In this document: one piece after another, positions 45,813 to 56,035 of the stretch | How the letters are laid out: the number at the start of each line of letters is the position of its first letter | Position numbering within the stretch: position 1 is the stretch's first letter | Source: Rhinopithecus roxellana | Lineage: Eukaryota > Chordata > Mammalia > Primates > Cercopithecidae | DNA length: 64,000 bases | Assembly: GCF_007565055.1 (NCBI RefSeq) | Contig: NC_044559.1 | Span: forward strand, 39,171,546-39,235,545 | Direction of reading: 5' to 3' | Position numbers and translations under genes: made by a program | The notes under the pieces: model-generated | Told to the model about the DNA's origin: nothing | The model's database searches: none | Seen by the model: only the letters and a program-made list of their open reading frames with translations

Positions 45813-46713
45813 TTTTTCTTCTATTGACTCCACATTTTTATGCTTTGACAAATATATGTGCATACTGACATTTTTATCTTTCTAAAAATGTAAATAAAGA
45901 AAGGAACATGCTGCTGTGTTCCACAGAAACACCCTACAGTGGGATTTTGCTGTATTTTCAAAGTATTCATAGCAAGCCTGTATTCCTTTAAGCATGTATC
46001 AAACATAAATAGATGCTGTCTATATCAGGGGCCCTTGTTTCCTCTGAGAAAATGGTGTGAACAACGGATTCTCTCCACAGAGAAATGCATGTATACACAT
46101 ACACACAAACATTTGTGTAGGGTTCCTTGTGGTTCACAGGTACTCTGAAGCTGGTGCTTAAAAAGTTTAACAGACTAGTGTTGTTCCCACTGCCCAACAC
46201 CCCTTCTTTGTAACTTGCCTAGAGCCCAGCTTTCAAGGACGCAAACTTTTATGCATCAGTTGAATATTTATTAACCCTGTGTCTTTGAGAGTACAGCAGT
46301 GAAGGGACAGGGTTGTTGCCCTCAGGGAGCTTACGGGCTAATGAGTGCATAGGTAGGTAAGCAGATATTACAAAGCATCAAGATAGTGAGGGAATGAATG
46401 GTGGCTAACAGCTACGGATTGTTGAAGAACAAAGTCATCCCTGCAGAGAACTCCAGATTTAATAAAACGGTGAGTGCAGTGAACATTGATCATTATTTTT
46501 ATCTACACAGCATTTGAGCCTCTTCCTATCCCTGAAAAATAGCATCGCCTTAAGCAGGCATGCCCCAAATGACACACAGCCTTCTTCCTTTTATAGAGGC
46601 CAAAAATGCTAGAGACTGGTTTGCCTGCTTCCCATGCACTTAGGGCACAACGCTTGGCTTAATCTCCACCAACAGGACTAGAGGGAGCCCTCAGTCTCCA
46701 GTGAAACGCTGGT
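45813..46713. other. Unique sequence with an L2-class scrap
   Basis: 46240-46375 (TTGAATATTTATTAACCCTG, CAGCAGTGAAGGGACAGGG, CTCAGGGAGCTTACGGGCTA) resembles an ancient LINE/SINE segment. The rest is unique. Confidence 0.5.
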
Positions 46714-47028
46714 AGCGGGCCTGGTGTGGTGGCTTACACCTGTAATCCCTGTAGTTTGGGAGCCCAAGGTGGGAGAATTCCTTGGGCCCAGGAGCTCAAG
46801 ACCATCCTGGGACACATAGCGAGAACTCATCTCTACAAATAATAATAACAATCATAATAAATAGCCTGGCATGGTGGCATGCACCTATGGTCCCAGCTAC
46901 TCGGGAAGCTGAAGCAAGAGGATGGCTTGAGCCAGGGTGGTCGAGGCTGTGATCAGCTATGATCGCGCCACACTGCACTCCAGCCTGGGCTACAGAGCAA
47001 GACCCCATCTCAAAACAAACAAACAAAA
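46714..47028 (+). mobile_element. AluJ
   Basis: Diverged sense Alu of the J class (GGAGCTCAAGACCATCCTGG, GATGGCTTGAGCCAGGGTGG, GATCAGCTATGATCGCGCCA) ending in a (CAAA)n tail. Flanked by GCTGGT on each side. Confidence 0.93.
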
Positions 47029-47159
47029 GCTGGTGCAGCAAAGAAGCAGGTTCTACCCAGGGGCTAGAATTTGGAAACAGCAACAACAGCTGCATCTAAC
47101 CTCTAGAGGTGGTCGCGGCAGCGGTTCTGGGGATGGCATCTAACATCTAGTACTGGCAG

Positions 47160-47530
47160 TGGAGGCATTGTGATGCAAATTATAGCATCTGTGCCCTGTG
47201 ACAGCCACATCAGTGTCTACCAGACAAGTTCTGCAGCATCTTCTGAAGCTTGTTCTTGGCTGCCTGACCTCCAGCCACATTTTCTGGGTCTCCCAGAGAT
47301 ACTATGATTTGCCCAATACTCTTTGCAAGGTAATCATTAAATTATCTAGTGCCAGTTTCTGTGCCTTCCACCTGAGGGTCAGAATGATGCCATGCTTGTC
47401 TGTGGCCAGCACAGGCAGAGTAGTAATGGTGATGTGTGCATCTGAACTCCTATGGGGTCACCCAGTTCTTCTGTAGAAATGATGATGTTCTTGTAGCTGA
47501 CACTCAAATGTACCAACAGGAAGAGACCCA
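47160..47530 (-). other. Unassigned segment, possible pseudogene remnant
   Basis: On the minus strand from about 47326 to 47197, a stop-free stretch of over 40 codons ends in TGA and reads like a protein C-terminus (…SLGDPENVAGGQAAKNKLQK…). An upstream stop and an apparent frameshift would be needed to extend it. I do not recognise the protein. A stretch this long can also arise by chance. Confidence 0.2.
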
Positions 47531-48099
47531 GAGCTTACTGAGTATGAGGCTGGTTCTTTCTTTGTTTTTTGTTTTGTTTTTTAACAAAGTGATTTTGTTC
47601 AGCACTCACTTTCCTGAACAGTTTTTATATTTGTATATTATCTGATTGTGATCTTTCCACTCTCATTTTAAACTTGGCTAGAGAGCTCAGTTGACACGCA
47701 TTTAGCGAGTGCTTAATACAATCTTTGTAACTGGCGAAGTGGGAATGCAAGGCAGTATAAGATCTATACTGCTCCGAGGGCTCTTAAGGTTTGGTTGAGA
47801 AGATTAGACAGGTACACATGTCAAGATAAAAATGCAGCTCCCCAAATACCTGTTCTGTGAGCAACATGACAAAAACAACTATTAAATAATTGTATTTTAT
47901 AACCAGAGGGATGGAATTTGTAGATTCTAAACACTCTAAAATATTCTCATTTTATAGTCTCACCCAAGACCTAACAGCTAAACTTAAGATGAACATGTTT
48001 TGACAGTTTGCTTTGACAGTTAAACTATGCCTTGGTCAACCCATTATCTTTAAAAAATAAACAGTCTATGGTAAGATTTTTGCACACCTTTTACCCATA
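47531..48099. other. Unique sequence with an L2-class scrap
   Basis: 47690-47815 weakly resembles the ancient segment also seen at 46.2 kb. No gene seen. Confidence 0.4.
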
Positions 48100-49150
48100 G
48101 TTGCAGCTCAATAAAATGCTCAGCGCAGATATGCAGAGGCAGTAAGGAATGATTCGGGTTTTTATTTTGATGTAAAGTGCCGCAGAGGTCCTGTTTTAGT
48201 ACAACCCTTAGTATAGTTATTATCTGGCCAGACAGCCTAGTTCCCTCAAAGTCTCGTCTTCGCTGGTTCCCAGGAAAACTTAAGAACAGGAAGAGGATGA
48301 GAATCAGAGACTAAATTAGAGGCGCATTAATTGAGCTCTTAAAGAGAAGCTGCTGTAAGTTTGTCCCTGGATGGTGCCATTAACACCCCTCCACTTTTTT
48401 TTGTTGTTCTTAGAACCAAATTTAAAATAAAAGTTTACAAAAAACACTAGTGGAAATAGATTATATGAGTCTTGCATTTAGAGGTGCCATCTGTTCAGTT
48501 TTGCACCCTCGCAGTCAGAGTGTTAATATCTCCCGTGCAGAGATACCATTTGTCAGCATTTTCCGCTGTGTGGAGTTACCAAACAGTTCACTTTTTCATC
48601 CTTTGGCCTAAGTCAGCGAAAATTCTCTGAGTGCAGATGTCTTGAGCTTTGTGTGCCTTTTCTATCACCTTCTTGTTTGAGAAAATTTCCTTTCAAAACT
48701 TTATTAGGAGAAGGGACAGAATTTGGAACTAACTGCTTACGGCGGCCCAAGGCATTTGGGGGAAAGGGGGAGAACTTAGAGGAGTAGACGCTCCTGGAGA
48801 ATGGCTAATATCTATCTTTCTGATTAACTTCTGCAAGACTTAAATGAGTTTTAAAGGCCCTCATAAAAGAACAAGGGAAAGTCATCGGGGAAAGGAAGAA
48901 TACAATATTTCTGTTTCAACTGCCAGTGATCTTTATAAACCCTAATTAAGCCCTGATGGGGTATAAAATATCCAAACTTTTATAAATGACTCTGTCAACT
49001 AGACAATATGCAATGCTTAAATTCCCACAAGATTCACGTTCATTTTCAATTGCATTTTGGTGAAGGAAAGAATATAAATACTCAGTTTGAATAGTATTTC
49101 ACTGAAAGGAGAAATTAACCTGTGACTTATTTCCGCACCAAACCAAATGG
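48100..49150. promoter_or_regulatory. Repeat-free block, candidate conserved non-coding DNA
   Basis: About 1 kb with no transposon fossil, balanced composition and dense AT-core motifs (CCTAATTAAGCCCTGATGGG, GGGGTATAAAATATCC, TATAAATACTCAG). This is the texture of a constrained non-coding block, but conservation cannot be assessed from one sequence. Confidence 0.2.
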
Positions 49151-49587
49151 TTTCTTGGAGTTTGGCTTTTCCTCTTAGATTTGCAAAGACAAATCACACA
49201 GTATTACTGTGGATGTCATCACTGTTGTTGTTATTTTAAAACCAGCTGCCCTTTCTTCTGCATTTTCCCACCATCAAGTAGGTACATAGGCTTTAAAATT
49301 AATAAAATTATTTTTTCCCTTGGCAAGGGCACTCATTGTTTAGAAGCTTTTGATATAGGTTTTTACAAATACCATTGATTGGGGATTTCAAAATAATAAC
49401 ACTCTGTCCATTTCCAAGTGTGAAAAGAAAAAATACGAAGCAACATAATATACAGTAAAAAACAAGAAATACATAGGCACCTGATTGTACAGAATGCAAA
49501 GACAAGATGACACAAACACTGGTTGGAGGGAGGTTTATTTATTGACATTAAATGGATGAAATCAAAATGATTTTTAATGTGATCTCC
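49151..49587. other. Unique sequence
   Basis: No repeat or exon recognised. The long minus frame entering from 49878 is antisense Alu. Confidence 0.5.
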
Positions 49588-49588
49588 T

Positions 49589-49905
49589 GGCCGAGCAAGG
49601 TGGCTCATGCCTGTAATCCTAGCACTTTGCAAGGCCGAGGCGGGTGGATCATCTGAGGTCAGGAGTTCGAAACCAGCCTGGCCAACATGATGAAACTCCG
49701 TCTCTACTAAAAATACAAAAATTAGCCAGGCATGGTGGTGCATGCCTGTAATCCCAGCTACTCGGGAGGCCGAGGCAGGAGAATCTCTTGAACCCCTACT
49801 CGGGGGACAGAGGTTGCAGTGAGTGAAGATCACACCACTACACTCCAGCCCAGGCGAAAGAGTAAGACTCCATCTCAAAAAATAAAAATAAAATAATAAA
49901 ATAAT
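49589..49905 (+). mobile_element. AluS-class
   Basis: Full-length sense Alu ending in an (AATAA)n-type tail. The right monomer carries CTACTCGGGGGACAG in place of the usual CGGGAGGCAG, an apparent local replacement copied from the CAGCTACTCGGGAGG motif upstream. Confidence 0.93.
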
Positions 49906-49934
49906 AATGTCTTTTTAAAATATGGCATGGGGCT

Positions 49935-50085
49935 ACTCTGGGGACCTCCACCTCCTGTCAGATCAGCCATGGCATTTGATTTTCATAGGAGCTGGAACCC
50001 TATTGTGAAATGCGCATCCAAAGGATCTAGGTTGTACGCTCCTTACAGGAAGAATCTAATGCCTGATCTGAGGTGAAACAGTTTC
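49935..50085 (+). mobile_element. MER1 fragment (hAT-Charlie)
   Basis: CACCTCCTGTCAGATCAGCC, GGAGCTGGAACCCTATTGTG, GGATCTAGGTTGTACGCTCC and TAATGCCTGATCTGAGGTGA are the MER1 interior. Both ends are missing. It shares several non-consensus bases with the MER1 at 52.5 kb. Confidence 0.85.
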
Positions 50086-50089
50086 ATCC

Positions 50090-50163
50090 TGGAACTGTTC
50101 CATGCTCTGCCTATAGAGTAGCCATTCTTTATTCCTTTACTTTCTTAGTAAACTTGCTTTCAC
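50090..50163 (+). mobile_element. ERV1-like LTR polyadenylation-end fragment
   Basis: GTAGCCATTCTTTATTCCTT then TACTTTCTTAGTAAACTTGC and TTTCAC match the R-region end I know from several ERV1 LTRs. It runs directly into poly(A), as in a retroposed transcript. Confidence 0.5.
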
Positions 50164-50199
50164 AAAAAAAAAAAAAAAAAAGAAGAAGAAGAAGAAGAA
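50164..50199. repeat. Poly(A)18-(GAA)6 tract
   Basis: Eighteen A followed by six GAA units. Its position right after an LTR-like cleavage site suggests an original poly(A) tail that later expanded. Confidence 0.9.
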
Positions 50200-50502
50200 A
50201 TAAAAAGCATGATACTTGAGGATATGGAACAACACTCTTGTCTTTAAACGTGATCGGGGAAAAGTTATGGAGCCAACATTCCTGAACCTCTTTCCCAGAC
50301 AAGAGGAAATCTGTGCTGTGAAAGGACACCGGATCCTGGAGGGGTGAGTGACTCAGTCCACTGGGGCTGTGCTGACGGTAGCTGTGCTTACTTTGCAGCC
50401 AAGGAAAGCTGCAGAGGGAACAGGGGCAGATGGAACCCATGTGCTGTGCTCCATGGGCCTTGTCCACTGGCCTGAAGCTCTCCCCACTCCTCCCTAGGAG
50501 GG
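50200..50502. other. Unassigned sequence left of the inverted duplication
   Basis: Not a recognised repeat. It holds CACTGGCCTGAAGCTCTCCC (about 50465), a near copy of 51265-51300. Confidence 0.5.
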
Positions 50503-51222
50503 AATAAATAACATGTCCAGATTGTGCATAGAACTGCTTTTTGATGAAACATATTACCCTATTAAGTGCTATTTGAGGAAGATGTGTACTATACACCCCG
50601 TTTAAGATTGAATACCAGCAAGTTGGCCCCTCCTGAAGAACTGATAAATTACTTTTTACCAGATACTGAGAGGTATGTGTCTTTCCACATTTTCCTTTTC
50701 ACCTTGGCCGACAGGAAGCTCAGAACTAGATTTAGCATGTGACTAAAATATGTATCTCTTTACTGGGGTGTGGTGGCTCATGCCTGTAATCCCAGCACTT
50801 TGGGAGGCCAAAGCGGGTGGATCATTTGAGGTCAGGAGTTCAAGACCAGCCTGTTCAATATGGTGAAACCCCATCTCTACTAAAAATACAAAAAAAATTA
50901 GCCGAGCGGTAGTGGCACATGTCTGTAATGCCAGCTATTCAGGAGTCTGAGGCAGGAGGATCACTTGAGCCTGGAAGGCAGAGGCTGCAGTGAGCCAAGA
51001 TCGTGCCACTGCACTCCAATCTGGGCAACAGAGTGAGACTCTGTCTCAAAAAATAATAATAAATAAACAAATAAATAAAATATGTATCTCATTACTGTCT
51101 CTGGGATAATTATTTCATCTTTTATATACTTTGTGATCTTTCTCAGCTTTATTTTAGCTGTCTTGTTGATAGATTGTTGTAACTCAAAAACACTGAGATA
51201 AAGAAGTGTCATGGACACACTC
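50503..51222. repeat. Inverted duplication, left arm (with Alu insertion)
   Basis: Apart from the Alu at 50765-51075, this arm matches the reverse complement of 52060-52430 at roughly 85-90 percent. Shared strings include TTGTGCATAGAACTG, ATTACCCTATTAAGTG, GATGTGTACTATACAC, GCTCAGAACTAGATTTAGCA and GATAAAGAAGTGTCATGGA. Not a repeat family I recognise. Confidence 0.85.
50765..51075 (+). mobile_element. AluS-class inside the left arm
   Basis: Sense Alu with an (AAAT)n-like tail. A 21-bp target duplication with one mismatch flanks it (50744-50764 and 51076-51096, TAAAATATGTATCTC...). The right arm lacks it, so the Alu arrived after the inverted duplication. Confidence 0.94.
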
Positions 51223-51459
51223 CTCCTAGTAATATTACTTGTTCCTAGGAGGCTCCATTCTTTCACTGGCCTGAAGCTCCCCATTCCTCCCCAGGAATGG
51301 GGAGGTTTCTCAAGCTCAGAGAGCTGAGGACACTTTGTGAAGATGTTTTCCCTCCCTTGGTTTTGCATCCATCCTGGCTCATGGATTACCCTGTTGATCG
51401 CAACTTGGGACCTGGCTTCACATAGGGGTTTTTGTTAGAGCTGCTATCATCACCTCCAT
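51223..51459. other. Spacer of the inverted duplication, first part
   Basis: Holds the second copy of the direct repeat (51265-51300). Otherwise unrecognised. Confidence 0.5.
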
Positions 51460-51715
51460 GTATACTCATTGGCATGACTGCCATGTTAGGCCCCTCCTCT
51501 GTGTTCAGCCCTGTGTTTAATTACTTGTAACCATCATGTCCCCACAATCCTGAGAAGTGGGTAATCTAATTGTCTTCATTTTACACCTGAGGAGGCAGGT
51601 ACAAACAGTGAAGTAACTTACCCAAAATCACACATTGAGTAAGTAACAGAACTGGGTTTTGAACTGAGACCCAAGTCCAAACTCTATGCTTCCAACCACT
51701 ATTCTGTACCGATTG
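51460..51715 (-). repeat. MIR SINE
   Basis: TAACCATCATGTCCCCACAA, TTTTACACCTGAGGAGGCAG, AAGTAACTTACCCAAAATCA and GTAACAGAACTGGGTTTTGA follow antisense MIR. It lies in the spacer between the two arms. Confidence 0.9.
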
Positions 51716-52059
51716 TCTTGGCTACTCGCTGGTAGGCATATTTCTCAAAGTGGGTGACACTTATGATTTTTTTTAGCACTCAGTGCTGATCTCTTCTAAA
51801 TTTGGTTAACCTGGGACAATCCCCAAAAGACAGGAACTCTATTGTTCTAGGAAACATACACTTGGCTGCTTGCAGGCGTATTTCACAAAATACAAATTCA
51901 ATAAATGTTAGCTATTACTATCAAGATGATTATATTAGCATTATTGGTCACTTATGAGTTTCGTTAGCTTGAGATAGTCTTCGAGAAGCCAGTTGTCTCT
52001 GGTTTATTGTTCTAAAAAGCATCCATTTTCTGGAGCAACCTGGCTGAAATCTCTGCCTG
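51716..52059. other. Spacer of the inverted duplication, second part
   Basis: 51820-51915 has a weak L2-like 3' end (ACAGGAACTCTATTG, TTCAATAAATGTTAGC). The rest is unique. Confidence 0.4.
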
Positions 52060-52430
52060 AGCATATCCATGACACTTCTTTATCTCGGTGTTTTTGAGTT
52101 ACAGCAATCGGTAAACAAGACAGCTAAAATAAGGTTGAACAAGATCAGAAATTATGTAGAAGATGAAATAATTATACTAGAGATAGTAATGAGATACATG
52201 TATTAGTTGGATGCTAAATCTAGTTCTGAGCTTCCTGATAGCCAAGGTGAGAAGGAAAATTTAGTAAGACACATATCTCTCATTGGTAAAAAAAAAAACT
52301 TGCTGGTACTCAGTCTTAAACAGAGTGTATAGTACACATCTGCATCAAATAACACTTAATAGGGTAATGAGTTTCATCAAAAAACAGTTCTATGCACAAT
52401 CCAGACATGTTATTTATAGTAACGCTTCTA
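52060..52430. repeat. Inverted duplication, right arm
   Basis: Reverse-complement partner of 50503-51222, without the Alu. A 12-base A run at 52289-52300 replaces about 30 bases present in the left arm. Confidence 0.85.
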
Positions 52431-52534
52431 ATTGCAATGATTTAAAATGTAGACAAGTTGTTGATTGGGAGGACTGTTTAGCAAAAGCACATCTACATTA
52501 TAGCCCAGGTCTCTGACTTGCCATCAAGATAGAG

Positions 52535-52880
52535 CAGGGGTCTCAACCCCTTAGCCTCAGACCCATACTAGTTCTTGGCCTTTAAGAACCAGGCCACACA
52601 GCAAGAGGTGAGCAGCAAGCAGGTCAGGGAGCATTACTACCTGAGCTCCGCCTCCCGTCACATCAGCCACAGCATTCCATTCCCATAGGAGCTGGAACCC
52701 TATTGTGAAATGCATATCTGAGGGATCTAGGTTGTGGTTGTACGCTCCTTACGAGAATCTAATGCCTGATCTGAGGTGTAACAGTTTCATCCCAAAACCA
52801 TCCCCCACCCCACTCCTGTCCGTGGAAAAACTGTCTTCCACAAAACTGGTCCCTGGTGCCAAAAAGGTTAGGAACCACTG
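52535..52880 (+). mobile_element. MER1 (hAT-Charlie), full length
   Basis: About 346 bp from CAGGGGTCTCAACCCC to GGTTAGGAACCACTG with both termini, including CACACAGCAAGAGGTGAGCA, GGGATCTAGGTTGTGG and CTGGTCCCTGGTGCCAAAAA. The flanking 8-mers AGATAGAG and GAATCGAG agree at 5 of 8 bases, a decayed target duplication at best. Confidence 0.93.
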
Positions 52881-53148
52881 GAATCGAGCATAAAGGACAT
52901 AGAGGAATATCCCTTAACAGTTCCATAAACATGTTATCCCAGTCCTGCATTTGATGGGCAATGCAGAGCAGAGCATTCAAAACGGAGCTAGAGCTGTTAG
53001 TGGAGAGTTGATTGAAAAGAGCACTATGCTGATTAAAAAGAGCGCTATGTCTTATGGTTGCCAATTTGGGGTTAGATAGCAAGATTTTTGTTACATTTAT
53101 TAAGAATAACATGCATTTTTATCCCAGCAGAGGACCACGTTAATTATA
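52881..53148. other. Unique sequence
   Basis: Contains a local imperfect repeat near 53004-53044 (AAAAGAGCACTATGCTGATT and AAAAGAGCGCTATGTCTTAT). No gene. Confidence 0.5.
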
Positions 53149-53500
53149 CAGTTAACCCTCCATATCTGTGGGTTCCATGTCAGTGGATTCAACCAACCAC
53201 AGATCAAAAATATTTTTTTAAAAAGATGGTGTCATGTACAGAGTTTTTTCTTCCATGATTCTCTAAACAACACAGTATAACAACTATTTACATGGCATTG
53301 ATGCTGTATTAGGTATTATAAGTTATCTAGAGATGATTTAAAGTATATAGTAGCATACTTTAAGTATACTTAAAGTATGTGCATAGGTGATATGCAAACA
53401 CTACACCATTTCATATCAGGAACTTGGGCATATGTGGATTTTGGTATCTGCAGGGGAGTCCCGGAACCAATTCCCCATAGACACTGAGGGATGACTATTG
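53149..53500 (-). mobile_element. MER2 (TcMar-Tigger), near full length
   Basis: Starts CAGTTAACCCTCCATATCTG after a TA dinucleotide. It contains GTGGATTCAACCAACCACAG, ATGCTGTATTAGGTATTATA, AGTTATCTAGAGATGATTTA and TGGATTTTGGTATCTGCAGG before GAGGGATGACT. These are the MER2 inverted termini and interior. Confidence 0.9.
53354..53379. repeat. 26-bp perfect palindrome
   Basis: CATACTTTAAGTA followed by its exact reverse complement with no spacer. It sits in MER2 where the consensus is not palindromic. Confidence 0.95.
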
Positions 53501-53641
53501 GTAATGAATACCTGTGGGGGAAAGACACAGTAAGAAACTATCTCAGTATCTCATGGGGCTAGCAACACATTATCATAAAGTAAACTAAACCTACTACAAT
53601 AACTCCTGGCATTGATGGACATCATTTCAATGTGAAAAATA

Positions 53642-53870
53642 CAGGTGGCCCTTGAAAACATGGCTTTGAACTGGGCAGGTCCACTTCCAGGTCAAAAAAA
53701 TTGGTGGGTCCAGTTTTTTTAGTGAATACGGTCAGATCTCCGTCTCAGGGGGCTCTGCATCTGCAATCAGAATATATTGCCTTCAACTTTTAAAATGTGA
53801 ATATAGGAAATGTGATTATAGGATCAGGGATCCTTCTGAATCCCAGTTGGGCCACCAGCCATTTATGTCC
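53642..53870 (+). mobile_element. Tigger-like element fragment
   Basis: CAGGTGGCCCTTGAAAACAT then GGCTTTGAACTGGGCAGGTC and CACTTCCAGG match the 5' terminus of a Tigger-type element after a TA. The remainder is decayed and the right edge is uncertain. Confidence 0.6.
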
Positions 53871-54879
53871 TTTTAAATATCTCTGCTTCCTGGTGTTAGG
53901 GGAACCAACCACAAAGAGGGCAGGAGAGAACGGGTGAAGTGGCAGCAATTATGTGAACTAAAATTAAACACTAACTTTCCTTTGGTCTCGTAGTCAGCAA
54001 TAATTCACTTAGCAGAATTAGTCCTTTCTTTTTTAGAGCAATGCCCCTGACTCATGGATGTTTCTGTGAGACAGATTTCATGGTCTGCGTCAGAAATCTC
54101 TCTAAATCCTTGTAAGTTGTGTTTTGTTCTGTTCGATGCGTTTTTGAAAGCTCATGGGGCTTATCCATAAAACTCCCTCAGATGGCTGATTTTTCTCTTT
54201 TCCAACCCCCAAGTTTGGAGAACGCAGATCTCTTTAAATACTGGGTGAAATCCAAACCTTGGATCCAGAGCATAGAGCTCAGACTAACATCAGCTATCTC
54301 GGCAGGGGTGCACCATGGCCCCGGCTCATCTTCTTCCTGTTGGGTTTTATAATCACTCCATGACACTCTTCATGTCCTGCCTGACTTAAGTCTTTACCAC
54401 TTCGGCCCTTTGCAGGAACCGGGCCCTGCTCCCATGAATGGTCCTCTTTCTTGGCTGTCTGAGCTCAGCTGGAGGAAATTCTCTCTCCTCTGAAGTCATT
54501 CAGGACCAGCCCAGTTTTTCCTCCTGCACTGACTTTCTGTCACTGCCTTTTACCCCCTTGCTAGAGGGGAGGATTTCTACTGCTTGTCTCTGCTACTTGG
54601 TTCTCCTGGCCCATCTTTCCAAACACTTGCAGAAACTCTACCTGTCCTTGGCTAGACTCACATGTCCCTTGCCAGAGCTGATGAAGATGGAGACTTCTGA
54701 ACAGTGATGCTCTGGGCCAGTTAGCCCCTTCAGCAAGACAATGCCTCCCATGCTTTAGAATTCTCCGTGCTGCCACCTTAACACCCGCTGTCCTCATGCC
54801 ACTTGTGTTTCATGTCTTATATGAAACTCCTGAAAGAAATCACAAGCCAGGCAACCAGCCAGCTCAAAATTAATTTAAA
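53871..54879. other. Unique sequence
   Basis: About 1 kb of moderately GC-rich sequence with no repeat recognised. The frames at 54438-54707 (plus) and 54561-54797 (minus) overlap on opposite strands. Confidence 0.5.
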
Positions 54880-56035
54880 ATCTTCTTTTCCCTCACACTA
54901 TACACAAAAATAAACTCCAAATGGGTGAGAAATTTAAATGTAAAACATAAAACCATACATGTACTGGAATAAAACACAGGTGAATTTCATTATATAAGTT
55001 GGATACGGGGAGAAGTTTTCCAACTATGACTCAAAATCCAGATGTAACAAAGAAAACATTGAATTTTTAAAAAATTGTCAGAAAAGAGTATAAGTAAAAA
55101 CACGATTGTTAAACTGGAATAAAAGAGTTGCAACATATATCACAGAGAAAGAGTTAATATCCCTTATATTTTTTAAAAACTCAAAAACTATAAGAGGGAA
55201 AAAAAACCTGACAGGAAAATGGGCAAAAGAGATAGAGAATTCACACACAAAAAATATAAGTGCATATACATATACACAATGTATATAAATATATATACAA
55301 ATGACCCTTATATATTAAAAGACATTTAATTTCACTTACTATAAGAAAAATGTCAGTTAATTGCACAGAGATACAATTTCTTATGAATCTGATAGGCAAA
55401 ATGTTAAAAAATTTGACAACATATTCTTATGAAGCTTTGAGGAAACTGACACTCTTATACATTACTAGTCGTCAATGTCTAACTACATACGCATTTACCT
55501 ACTGGCCCAGAAATCCAACTTGTAGGAATTTACTCTGAAGATATACTTCTAGGAATATAAAAAATTATACAGAAAGTTATTCCAAGTTGTGATTTATAAT
55601 AGCAAATTATAGGAAATAGTCTTATTGCCAATGCATAGGAGAATGGTTCAATAAACAATGATATAGCCACCCAGGGGAGCAGTATGCAGATGTTAAAAAA
55701 ATTAAAGAAGAAGGAAGGTTTCTACGAACTGATAGATAATTTCAGGATATATTTTTAAGTTAAAAAAACAGCAAGATAAAAAAAAAAATATATATATAGT
55801 GATATATAGATATATATAGATATATAGTGCTATTTGTGTGTAAGACAGAAAGAGAAATAAGATCTTTTTCCCCAAAAGAAATGCAGGAAGCATGAGCAAG
55901 AAGTAAATCCAATTGGTTAATTACAAGAGGTGGGTGGAAACATAGTGGAAGGGAAAGAGAGGAAGTAAGATTTCTATCAGTACATAGTTTTGACTTTTAA
56001 ATCATGTTTATGTTTTTCAAACTTAAAATTAAATC
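54880..56035 (+). mobile_element. Old L1 (L1M class), ORF2 end and 3'UTR
   Basis: CTCACACTATACACAAAAAT, AACTCCAAATGGGTGAGAAA, GACAGGAAAATGGGCAAAAG, TAGGAATTTACTCTGAAGAT and AATGGTTCAATAAACAATGA are collinear with sense L1M ORF2. Many stops; inactive. Confidence 0.85.
55780..55830. repeat. (A)n(TA)n and GATATATA-rich microsatellite
   Basis: A-run passing into TA units and then ATAGATATAT units, inside the L1 3'UTR-like region. Confidence 0.85.

Noticed and set aside
49363..49878. 171-codon minus-strand frame with protein-like text
   Set aside because: Most of it is the well-known antisense Alu frame; the rest is unique non-coding DNA.
50129..50596. 155-codon minus-strand frame whose start resembles a plus-strand frame at 52283-52516
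   Set aside because: The similarity is real, but it comes from the inverted DNA duplication. Neither frame shows a domain, and the poly-A/GAA tract lies within the first.
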